Below, piece after piece: positions 1 to 6,483 of a stretch of DNA of 6,483 nt (its first letter is position 1; each line of letters starts with the position of its first letter). The notes under the pieces are model-generated. The model did not search any database. It saw only the letters and a program-made list of their open reading frames with translations, and was not told the DNA's origin. The translations under genes were made by a program, and so were the position numbers. The DNA comes from an uncultured Cryomorphaceae bacterium (GTDB lineage: Bacteria > Bacteroidota > Bacteroidia > Flavobacteriales > Schleiferiaceae): contig CAJWXO010000065.1 of the NCBI GenBank assembly GCA_913049755.1, positions 1 to 6,483 on the forward strand, given 5' to 3'.

Positions 1-1426
1 CCTTAAAAACATTTTCCATATTCTGTGGTGCGATATACTTACCTCCCGAAGTTTTAAATATTTCTTTTTTTCTATCTGTAATTTTGAGATATCCTCCTGC
101 TAGTATTTTTCCAATATCTCCAGTTCTAAACCACCCGTCTTCTGTCATTACTTCAGCTGTTAAATCAGGACGGCCATAGTAACCCATCATTATATTCGGT
201 CCTTTTGCAAGGATTTCTCCATCTGAATCTAATTTTATCTCAACTCCATTCAAAGGCGGTCCAACTGTTCCCAAAACATGCCCTTTGCCCGTTGGTAAAT
301 TAACTGTTAATACTGGAGAGGTCTCTGTTAAACCATAGCCTTCTTGAATGTTTACACCTGCTCCAGCAAATATTCTTGCTAATTTGGGGTTCAGAGCTGC
401 TGCACCTGATGCTATAGCTAATACTTTTCCTCCCAGAGCTTCCTTCCACTTTGAGAAGATAATTTTTCTAGCCATTTTTAGCTGAAACTTATAAAGTGAT
501 GACTTTCCTTCGTGCTCATATTGTTCAGCAAGTCCAACCGCCCAGAAAAATAATAAACGTTTTACTCCAGATAGATTTTTCCCTTTATCCATAATGCGAT
601 CAAATACCTTTTCTAATAATCTAGGTACAGCAGAGAAAACCTCCGGATGAATTTCGCGTAAATTATCTCCAATAGTTTCTAAGCTTTCAGCGTAATAAGT
701 GCCTACTCCAGTTTTCATATAAACATAAACAAGTACTCTTTCATAGCTATGACAAAGGGGTAAAAAGCTCAATCCTTTTGCTGAGGGATCTACAGGAAGC
801 CTTTCCGCAGCAGCAATAGCATTTTGAGTTATGTTGTTATGGCTAAGCATTACTCCTTTAGGTGTGCCAGTTGTTCCTGAAGTGTATATTAAAGTAGCTA
901 ATTCTTCAGGTTTAACAGAAGCCATACGCTCTGTTAACTCTGATTGATGTTTTTCATCTCCTTTAGAAAAAACGACATCCCATGAGTCACAATTATTAAT
1001 TGGTTCAAATGAAAAGATGTTTTTTAAACTTGGCACTTGATCCTTTATTGCGTTTACTTTATCAAATAACCCCTGATCGCTCAAGAAGCAATATTTTACT
1101 TCTGCATCATTAAATATAAAATTATAATCTTCTGATGTTATTGTTGGATAGACGGGGACATCAATTGCTCCAACACTTAAAATTGCCTGATCGCAAACGT
1201 TCCATTCCATTCTGTTGTTGGTTGATATAATTGCGATTTTATCACCCGGTTTGACACCTAAATCTATTAATCCTCTCGCTAGTTTCTCTGCTTTATTTAA
1301 GTATTCTTCTGTTGATAAAGATTGCCAAATGCCTTTTGATTTAGTGTTTAGCGCATCCTTTCGAGGATGGTTTTTTAAAGCATAATAAGCAAAATCAAAT
1401 AATCTTTTAGGTTCCTGGTTAGCCAT
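1..1426 (-). CDS. Long-chain fatty acid--CoA ligase (AMP-forming), C-terminus cut by window edge
   Basis: This enzyme activates a fatty acid with ATP to an acyl-adenylate and then forms acyl-CoA, feeding beta-oxidation or lipid synthesis. It is probably cytoplasmic or loosely membrane-attached. The reading frame starts MANQEPKRLFDFAYYAL and is open for 475 codons to the left edge. The adenylating-enzyme signatures appear in order: the P-loop YTSGTTGTPKG (residues 181-191), LPLCHSYERV soon after it, GYGLTETSP (363-371), GWFRTGD (431-437), and the hinge DRKKEIF followed by TSGGKYIAP (451-467). This pattern fits the FAA1/FadD15-type long-chain ligases (COG1022), which are usually about 600 residues, so roughly 120 residues of the mobile C-terminal lid, with its catalytic lysine, should lie outside the window. 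The ATG at 1424-1426 is chosen because family-like sequence begins there, although no clear Shine-Dalgarno precedes it. It starts 23 bases after the amidohydrolase stop, so the two are probably co-transcribed. Chain-length preference cannot be read from the sequence, so no gene symbol is given. Confidence 0.94.
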   Translation of the reverse strand, partial: MANQEPKRLFDFAYYALKNHPRKDALNTKSKGIWQSLSTEEYLNKAEKLARGLIDLGVKPGDKIAIISTNNRMEWNVCDQAILSVGAIDVPVYPTITSEDYNFIFNDAEVKYCFLSDQGLFDKVNAIKDQVPSLKNIFSFEPINNCDSWDVVFSKGDEKHQSELTERMASVKPEELATLIYTSGTTGTPKGVMLSHNNITQNAIAAAERLPVDPSAKGLSFLPLCHSYERVLVYVYMKTGVGTYYAESLETIGDNLREIHPEVFSAVPRLLEKVFDRIMDKGKNLSGVKRLLFFWAVGLAEQYEHEGKSSLYKFQLKMARKIIFSKWKEALGGKVLAIASGAAALNPKLARIFAGAGVNIQEGYGLTETSPVLTVNLPTGKGHVLGTVGPPLNGVEIKLDSDGEILAKGPNIMMGYYGRPDLTAEVMTEDGWFRTGDIGKILAGGYLKITDRKKEIFKTSGGKYIAPQNMENVFK

Positions 1427-1449
1427 AGTTAGAGTTATAATTCATTTAG

Positions 1450-3222
1450 TTATTTTACATGATTAACATAAACCTGTTCACCATGTATCCATGTTTCCGA
1501 TACTTTTAATTTTGGTATACTGTCTTCAGGACACCTTATGATATCAGATGTAAAGATGCTAAAATTTGCCCACATTCCTAATTTGATTTGACCAACTTCT
1601 TTTTCTTGGAAAGAAGCATATGCAGCATCTCTTGTCATTCCAATTAATGCCTGCTCTCTAGTTAAAGCTTCTTGAATTTGAAAACTTTTTTCTGAGCTCT
1701 TATTTAATGATTTTCTTGAAATTGCAGAATACATAGTATGTAGCGGGTTCATTGATTCTACAGGGAAATCTGTGCCGAGAGGGAGAATTCCGCCACTTGA
1801 TTTTCTCAATGAGGAATAGGCATATGCATATGATAACCTTTCTTGGCCGATACGATCCATTGCCCAACTCATATCACTTGTAGCGTGAGAGGGTTGAACA
1901 GAAGGTATTATTCCTAGTCCAAAAGTTAATCTATCATCTGGATGAACTACCTGGGCATGTTCAATCCTCCACCTCAGATCCTTTTTTTTCAGTATATCAA
2001 TAAAAAGTTTATAAATGTTCAACATTCTTCGATTTGCTGAGTCTCCAATCGAATGAGTATTCATTTGCCATCCTTTATTTGCTATTCGCTCAGCAGCAGA
2101 TTTCATATAATCTAAGCTCCGTACTTCAAGCCCAAAATGATTTTCCCTATCTGAATATGATTCTCGCATCAGTGCTCCTCTGCTTCCCAGGGATCCGTCT
2201 GAGTAAAACTTAAAACTTCTCACATCAAGTAAATCTGTTTTTAAAGGTCCTACTTTAATCCAATAGTCTAGTTCAATTGGACTTTCACTTACCATTACAT
2301 ATAGAGGCATTTTTAGTCTTTGTTTTCTTTGAAGTTCAGCAATAAGCATTATGTCTTCTGTTGGTAAGCCAGCTTCGTGAATCCCCGTTAGTCCATATTC
2401 AAATGCTTTTTCTTGAGCTGCTAATAGTGCTTCTGACTTTTCTTCATTATTAGGTTTTGTTATAGATAAAAGTGATTGGGCATTATCAATAAGCAGTCCT
2501 GTTAAGTTTTTATTTTCTATTAATATTTCTCCGCCTTCAATTTTACTGTCAAGGTCAATTTTTGATTGTTTCAGAGCTAAAGAATTAGCTAAAATGGCAT
2601 GACCATCGATACGGCTAAGAATAATAGGTTTGTCACTTAGTCCTTCCAATAATGAATTATTTGGAAATTTTTTAATTTTCCAATTATTTTGATCCCAACC
2701 TTGTCCACGATAAACTTTTTCATTAGGATTTTTTTTCATAAAATCTTTAACTATTTCAATGCATTTCTCCCATGATTTAGTTCCTACTAAGTCTATAGAT
2801 TTTAGGGCCATACCTTGGTATAGAAAATGTGCATGCGCATCAATAAATCCAGGGTAAACATATGCTCCTTTGAGATCAATAATACTTAATTTCGACGAGT
2901 AATTAGCAGGGATTGAATCTAAAATCCTATCTATTTTACCATCGACAATGGATAGGTTTCCATAGATATAATAAATTGAATCATTATGGAATTGCGCAAT
3001 GTTTCCATTGGTCAAAATCTTATCGACTTTTTTAATAAAGGAACCTCCTTGAGTTGTGTAATTATTATTTAACAAGCTGTCTACTTCATCTAATATTTTT
3101 ACTTTTTGATTGGGGTTATTAAACAAGTCAGAGCCAATGAATTGAAATTTTGTGGATGTTGAGGAGCATCCAATAAAACTCATAACCAGTATTGAAAAAA
3201 ATATCTTTAATAATGAATTCAT
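1450..3222 (-). CDS. Amidohydrolase family lipoprotein (YtcJ-like, Amidohydro_3)
   Basis: This is a predicted metal-dependent hydrolase of the amidohydrolase superfamily, 590 residues, whose substrate is unknown; family members cleave amides, formamides and similar C-N bonds. Residues 1-19 form a lipoprotein signal (MNSLLKIFF, hydrophobic core, FIGC box), so the protein is probably anchored in the envelope. A polar spacer of about 45 residues follows, and the family fold begins near VDKILTNGNI (66-75). Putative metal or active-site residues are the HxH of GFIDAHAH (H130, H132), the lysine of FKFYSDGSLGSRG (K338), H390 in THSIGD, H422 in IEHAQ, and D485 in LGTDFPVE. All key positions of the family look present, so the enzyme should be active. 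An upstream ATG at 3276 would add 18 residues, but this would bury the signal peptide and overlap the purL start codon, so the ATG at 3220-3222 is preferred. It is divergent from purL and sits just upstream of the acyl-CoA ligase. The family is well supported; the substrate is not. Confidence 0.93.
   Translation of the reverse strand: MNSLLKIFFSILVMSFIGCSSTSTKFQFIGSDLFNNPNQKVKILDEVDSLLNNNYTTQGGSFIKKVDKILTNGNIAQFHNDSIYYIYGNLSIVDGKIDRILDSIPANYSSKLSIIDLKGAYVYPGFIDAHAHFLYQGMALKSIDLVGTKSWEKCIEIVKDFMKKNPNEKVYRGQGWDQNNWKIKKFPNNSLLEGLSDKPIILSRIDGHAILANSLALKQSKIDLDSKIEGGEILIENKNLTGLLIDNAQSLLSITKPNNEEKSEALLAAQEKAFEYGLTGIHEAGLPTEDIMLIAELQRKQRLKMPLYVMVSESPIELDYWIKVGPLKTDLLDVRSFKFYSDGSLGSRGALMRESYSDRENHFGLEVRSLDYMKSAAERIANKGWQMNTHSIGDSANRRMLNIYKLFIDILKKKDLRWRIEHAQVVHPDDRLTFGLGIIPSVQPSHATSDMSWAMDRIGQERLSYAYAYSSLRKSSGGILPLGTDFPVESMNPLHTMYSAISRKSLNKSSEKSFQIQEALTREQALIGMTRDAAYASFQEKEVGQIKLGMWANFSIFTSDIIRCPEDSIPKLKVSETWIHGEQVYVNHVK
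3166..3222 (-). other. Lipoprotein signal peptide of the amidohydrolase
   Basis: The first 19 codons encode a short positively charged start (MNSLLK), a hydrophobic stretch (IFFSILVMSF) and the box FIGC, with the cysteine codon TGC at 3166-3168 on the minus strand. The next residues are SSTSTK. Phenylalanine at the -3 position is less usual than leucine but is tolerated. Cleavage before C19 and lipid attachment are predicted, not shown. There is no aspartate directly after the cysteine. In FCB bacteria the sorting rules differ from those of Escherichia coli, so inner-membrane, outer-membrane or surface location cannot be decided. Confidence 0.82.
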
Positions 3223-3248
3223 AGCTCTAAGGTAGTTATGCCTAGTTG

Positions 3249-3256
3249 TACCTTTG
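3249..3256 (+). promoter_or_regulatory. Possible Bacteroidota-type -7 promoter element for purL
   Basis: The bases TACCTTTG match the TAnnTTTG element known for the main sigma factor of Bacteroidota. They lie 18 bases before the purL ATG, which would place transcription start near 3263 and leave a leader of about a dozen bases. No convincing TTG-type -33 element lies about 20 bases upstream, so the match may be chance. The whole shared start region (3223-3274) is only 52 bases, so both divergent promoters must lie in it or reach into the opposite coding sequence. I see no purine riboswitch or PurR-like palindrome, and there is no room for a riboswitch. Confidence 0.25.
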
Positions 3257-3274
3257 GGTGAAACTACACAACAC

Positions 3275-5506
3275 ATGAATTTAGCATCCTCTACAACTCT
3301 CGAAACTGCTCAGGAATTAGGTCTACTGCCTGAAGAATATAATGAAATTTGCGATGTGTTGGGTAGGGCTCCAAATTTTACAGAGTTGAATATTTATTCT
3401 GTTATGTGGTCCGAACATTGTTCATACAAGAACTCTATACAATGGTTAAAAAAATTACCTAAAGATGGCCCTCAAATGCTTGCAAAAGCCGGTGAAGAAA
3501 ATGCCGGATTAGTTGATATTGGAGAGGGGCTAGCGTGTTGCTTTAAAATCGAATCACATAATCACCCTTCAGCATTAGAGCCTTTTCAGGGTGCTGCAAC
3601 TGGAGTCGGTGGTATAAATCGTGATATATTCACAATGGGAGCTCGGCCTATTGCTCAATTAAACAGTCTTCGTTTTGGCGACCCTACTTCGGTTCGTACC
3701 AAGTGGCTCGTTAATGGAGTGGTAAAAGGCATCAGTACTTATGGTAATTCTTTTGGCATTCCTACGGTCGGGGGTGAAGTTTATTTTGATAAATGCTATG
3801 AGCAGAACCCATTAGTTAATGCTTTCTCTGCGGGAATAGTTAAGGTCGGTGGTCAAATTTCAGCTAAGGCTGAGGGTGTTGGTAATGCAGTATATATTGT
3901 CGGAAGTTCAACAGGAAGAGATGGTGTTCATGGGGCAGCTTTCGCTTCAAAGGATCTAACTGAAGATAGCGTAAATGATATTCCTTCAGTTCAAGTTGGA
4001 GATCCTTTTCAGGAGAAGCTTTTGTTGGAGGCATCGATGGAATTAGCAAAAATTGAAGCTGTAAAGGGGATGCAAGACATGGGAGCTGCGGGAATAACTT
4101 GCTCGACTAGTGAGATGAGTGCTGGTGGAAAAGTCGGTATGGATATTTGGCTTGACAAAGTTCCAACTCGTCAAGAGGGAATGGAGCCATGGGAGATTCT
4201 TCTTTCAGAATCACAGGAAAGGATGCTAATTGTAGTAGACAAAGGTCGTGAAAATGATGTTCAAGCGATTTTTGATAAGTGGGACATCCATTGCGAGCAG
4301 ATCGGTATTGTAACAGAAGGGCCGTTATTACGATATTTTTGGAATGATGAAAAAATTGCCGAAATCCCTGCTGAATCTCTTGTACTTGGGGGAGGTGCTC
4401 CCGTCTATGATCGTGAAAGTAAAGAACCCCAATACTTTAAAGAGTTTAAGAAATTTGATATAAAAAAAATTCCTGAACCAGAAGATTTATTTAACGTCGC
4501 AAAAATAATAATAGCATTGCCTAACATATCCTCAAAAAAATATATTTATGAGCAATATGATTCCATGGTTGGAACAAAAAATCGCTCTACTAATGAGCCC
4601 AGTGATGCGGCAATAGTGAATATAAAAGGTTCTAAGAGAGCAATAGCCATGACTGTAGATTGTAATAGTCGATATGTTCACGCTGATCCTGAAGTGGGAA
4701 CAATGATTGCTGTCGCAGAGAATGCAAGAAATATTATCTGCTCAGGTGGTGAGCCTATGGCGATAACGAATTGTTTAAATTTCGGAAACCCATATAATCC
4801 AGAAGTCTATTGGCAGTTTATTGGGGCGATAAAAGGAATGTCAAAGGCTTGCGAGCGTTTTTCAACCCCTGTTACTGGAGGAAATGTCAGTTTTTATAAT
4901 CAAACTCAATTAGGCGATACAATTGAACCAATTTTTCCAACACCTACAATTGCCATGATTGGTTTGGTAAAGAACCTCGATAATGTTACAACGATTCAAT
5001 ACAAAACTAAAGGAGATTTGATTTATCAAATAGGTCCAACATGTGAAGATATTGCTTCAAGTCAATATCTTGTCAACATTCATGGTGTTGACGAATCTCC
5101 GTCACCTGTTTTTGATTTAGAACAAGAATTTTTAGTTCAGAAAAAAGTTAAAAATCTGATAAAAAAAGAGATTTTATCAAGTGCTCACGATATTTCAGAG
5201 GGTGGGATCTTTGTTACACTAATGGAGAGTGCCATGCTTTCTAATTTGGGGTTTGATATAACTACTGATTCATCTATCAGAAATGATGCCTATCTTTTTG
5301 GCGAAAGTCAAAGTCGAATAATAATTACTGTTTCGCCATCTAAAGAAGATGAATTAATTGATCTCATGATGACGAAAGATGTTGAATTTCATCTTGTAGG
5401 GCATGTGACAAAGGGAACCATACGTATTGATGACCAGGATTGGGGAAATGTAAAAGATTTTAGGGATTTGTATGATAATGCGTTGGGAGATATACTTGAG
5501 AAATAA
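3275..5506 (+). CDS. purL: Phosphoribosylformylglycinamidine synthase subunit PurL (small type)
   Basis: PurL catalyses the fourth step of de novo purine synthesis: FGAR plus ATP and ammonia gives FGAM. In this small form (743 residues, close to the Bacillus subtilis PurL length) the ammonia comes from the glutaminase PurQ, bridged by PurS; neither gene is in the window. Visible motifs in order are SVMWSEHCSYKNS (42-54), FKIESHNHPSALEPFQGAAT (90-109, with H95 the likely catalytic histidine by analogy with studied small PurL proteins), GVGGI and RDIFTMGARP just after, QVGDPFQEK (240-248), QDMGAAGITCS (267-277), LLSESQERM (309-317), DYNARY-like DCNSRY (462-467), LNFGNP (501-506), TPVTGGNVSFYN (531-542), SAHDISEGG (636-644) and LFGESQSR (674-681). 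Both AIRS-like halves are complete. A TTG seven codons upstream (3254) is in frame, but the ATG at 3275 gives the expected length; no strong Shine-Dalgarno favours either. The gene appears monocistronic: divergent from the amidohydrolase and convergent with pheT. Confidence 0.98.
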   Translation: MNLASSTTLETAQELGLLPEEYNEICDVLGRAPNFTELNIYSVMWSEHCSYKNSIQWLKKLPKDGPQMLAKAGEENAGLVDIGEGLACCFKIESHNHPSALEPFQGAATGVGGINRDIFTMGARPIAQLNSLRFGDPTSVRTKWLVNGVVKGISTYGNSFGIPTVGGEVYFDKCYEQNPLVNAFSAGIVKVGGQISAKAEGVGNAVYIVGSSTGRDGVHGAAFASKDLTEDSVNDIPSVQVGDPFQEKLLLEASMELAKIEAVKGMQDMGAAGITCSTSEMSAGGKVGMDIWLDKVPTRQEGMEPWEILLSESQERMLIVVDKGRENDVQAIFDKWDIHCEQIGIVTEGPLLRYFWNDEKIAEIPAESLVLGGGAPVYDRESKEPQYFKEFKKFDIKKIPEPEDLFNVAKIIIALPNISSKKYIYEQYDSMVGTKNRSTNEPSDAAIVNIKGSKRAIAMTVDCNSRYVHADPEVGTMIAVAENARNIICSGGEPMAITNCLNFGNPYNPEVYWQFIGAIKGMSKACERFSTPVTGGNVSFYNQTQLGDTIEPIFPTPTIAMIGLVKNLDNVTTIQYKTKGDLIYQIGPTCEDIASSQYLVNIHGVDESPSPVFDLEQEFLVQKKVKNLIKKEILSSAHDISEGGIFVTLMESAMLSNLGFDITTDSSIRNDAYLFGESQSRIIITVSPSKEDELIDLMMTKDVEFHLVGHVTKGTIRIDDQDWGNVKDFRDLYDNALGDILEK

Positions 5507-5515
5507 CAATTATTA
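5507..5515. other. Convergent purL/pheT junction of 9 bases, no terminator seen
   Basis: The purL TAA (5504-5506) and the pheT TGA (5516-5518, minus strand) face each other across nine bases, CAATTATTA. A 5-base inverted repeat, AATAA-CAA-TTATT (5502-5514), spans the purL stop, but it is made only of A-T pairs, has a 3-base loop and lacks a following T-run, so it is too weak to call an intrinsic terminator. Termination must occur inside the opposing coding sequences, be Rho-dependent, or be leaky, in which case the mRNA 3' ends would overlap antisense. Confidence 0.6.
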
Positions 5516-6483
5516 TCAGGATCTAATCTCTGCACCAACATCAGACTTTAACAAATCAATGATTCTAGAAACTGATTTTTCAATTTGAGAATCTTTAAGG
5601 GTTCTGTTTAGATCTTGAAAAACTAATCGGACACCAAAGGAAATCGAGTCTTCTCCTATTTTTTTTCCTTTGAAAACGTCAAAAAGTTCAAAGTCAACTA
5701 GCGATTTTTCCTTAGATTTTTGAATTGCAAGTTTGATAGCTGCGTATTTAATCTCAGACTTTACAATTATCGCTAAATCTCTTGTCACTTTAGGAAACTT
5801 TGGAGTTTCTCGATATTTAGCTTTGGAGAGTTTAGCAACTTGACAAATGTCATCCCAATGAAAAATTGCTGCTAAAACTGGTTCATTAACATCTGATTTT
5901 TTTAAAGCCCATTCATCTACCCAAGAGATTGTTGCTAGTACCTTTTGACTTCTTTCTAACCTTATGCCGCCAGACCACTTGCCAACGATAGGTTTTTGAT
6001 CTGTTTCATTTATTTTATCAATACCTAAGCTTGCAAGTAAGCCCATACTAAGACCCTTTAAACTAAAGAAATCAACTTTAGTTTTTTCTCTGTTCCAGTG
6101 CGGTCTTGGCAATTGTCCGCTTAGCCAAATTCCTAAATGATTTTGTTCAGAATAATTATTTTCTTTAGAATTAGAATAAACTCGTCCAAATTCAAAAATC
6201 GAGATATTGGATTGTTGTCTTTTTGAATTGTAACTGATTGCATTTAATCCGCCCATCAACAGGGTGGGACGCATGATTTCTAACTCTTGACTTAATGGAT
6301 TAAGGATTCTCACATTATTTTCAGAGTCAATGCTTGGGTGATTCGAGTAGAGCTCTGAGCTGGTGAGCGAATTATTCATAATCTCATAAAGCCCATTAGC
6401 TACGAGATAGTCTGTTGCTTTTCTTCTTAAAGATTCATTTGATATTACTTCATTTTCAGTCAAGCTTAAGAGCATTATATCAG
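5516..6483 (-). CDS. pheT: Phenylalanine--tRNA ligase beta subunit, N-terminal part outside window
   Basis: PheT pairs with PheS as an alpha2-beta2 enzyme that charges tRNA-Phe in the cytoplasm. The last 321 residues are visible. The frame stays open through the right edge past an internal methionine at 6473-6475 (upstream codons read D-I), so that ATG is not the start. Counting from this methionine, residues 15-38 (RKATDYLVANGLYEIMNNSL region), NPLSQELEIMRPTLL (59-73) and FEFGRVY (94-100) are hallmarks of the PheT synthetase-like core. From about residue 224 comes the ferredoxin-fold anticodon-binding domain: PKFPKVTRDLAIIV (225-238), FELFDVFKGKKIG (262-274), VRLVFQDLNRTLKD (282-295) and a GAEIR end, which is the normal family C-terminus. 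Full-length relatives have about 800 residues, so some 480, including the tRNA-binding and B3/4 editing domains, lie to the right. The C-terminus is intact and nothing suggests a pseudogene. The next gene, purL, is convergent. Confidence 0.96.
   Translation of the reverse strand, partial: DIMLLSLTENEVISNESLRRKATDYLVANGLYEIMNNSLTSSELYSNHPSIDSENNVRILNPLSQELEIMRPTLLMGGLNAISYNSKRQQSNISIFEFGRVYSNSKENNYSEQNHLGIWLSGQLPRPHWNREKTKVDFFSLKGLSMGLLASLGIDKINETDQKPIVGKWSGGIRLERSQKVLATISWVDEWALKKSDVNEPVLAAIFHWDDICQVAKLSKAKYRETPKFPKVTRDLAIIVKSEIKYAAIKLAIQKSKEKSLVDFELFDVFKGKKIGEDSISFGVRLVFQDLNRTLKDSQIEKSVSRIIDLLKSDVGAEIRS

Noticed and set aside
1982..1989. Run of eight T (eight A in the amidohydrolase mRNA) as a possible frameshift or phase-variation tract
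   Set aside because: It encodes lysines in an intact frame, and runs of this length are expected in an AT-rich genome; a similar A8 run occurs in purL near 4463.
3254..3274. TTG start of purL seven codons upstream of the ATG
   Set aside because: The added residues (GETTQH) are not family-like, no ribosome binding site supports it, and it would overlap the possible -7 promoter element.
1450..3276. Longer amidohydrolase starting at 3276 (MCCVVSPKG...)
   Set aside because: The extra 18 residues would put the lipoprotein signal inside the protein and make the start codon overlap the purL ATG. The start at 3222 gives a clean signal peptide.
3864..4049. 61-codon open frame on the minus strand within purL
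   Set aside because: It lies wholly inside a strongly conserved part of purL, has no recognisable product and looks like an antisense shadow.
5502..5514. AATAA-CAA-TTATT inverted repeat as a terminator
   Set aside because: It has five A-T pairs only, a 3-base loop and no T-run, so it is too unstable.
5516..6475. pheT beginning at the ATG at 6475
   Set aside because: The frame continues to the window edge and 319 residues would be far too short for PheT; this methionine is internal.

Overview
The window is a compact, AT-rich piece of bacterial chromosome carrying four protein genes and almost no spare DNA. The gaps between genes are 23, 52 and 9 bases, 84 of 6483 bases in all. The proteins resemble the FCB superphylum (Bacteroidota, Balneolota/Rhodothermota, Marinimicrobia and relatives). 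The acyl-CoA ligase and PheT read like Bacteroidota-type proteins. The amidohydrolase is a lipoprotein of a kind common there. None of the three visible start codons has a clear Shine-Dalgarno sequence. PurL, however, is the small (about 740 residue) type that needs PurS and PurQ. Many Bacteroidota instead use one large fused PurL, so a neighbouring FCB lineage such as Balneolota, Chlorobi/Ignavibacteria-like or Marinimicrobia-like is at least as likely. This placement is inference from recall, not from a search.

Layout from left to right. Bases 1-1426 (minus) hold a long-chain acyl-CoA ligase whose C-terminus runs off the left edge. Bases 1450-3222 (minus) hold an amidohydrolase of the YtcJ/Amidohydro_3 type with a lipoprotein signal. 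It lies 23 bases upstream of the ligase and probably shares its transcript. Bases 3275-5506 (plus) hold purL, complete and divergent from the amidohydrolase across a 52-base shared start region. Bases 5516-6483 (minus) hold the C-terminal part of pheT, convergent with purL across 9 bases; its N-terminal part lies beyond the right edge.

How the genes relate: purL (de novo purine synthesis) and pheT (phenylalanine charging of tRNA) are housekeeping genes with no obvious link to each other. The amidohydrolase/acyl-CoA ligase pair could form a small catabolic unit, with an envelope hydrolase releasing an acid that the ligase activates with CoA, but the substrate cannot be read from the sequence. 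I found no mobile element, CRISPR array, RNA gene, toxin, phage gene or defence gene. This looks like an ordinary core-genome region, and I do not see evidence for a new system.
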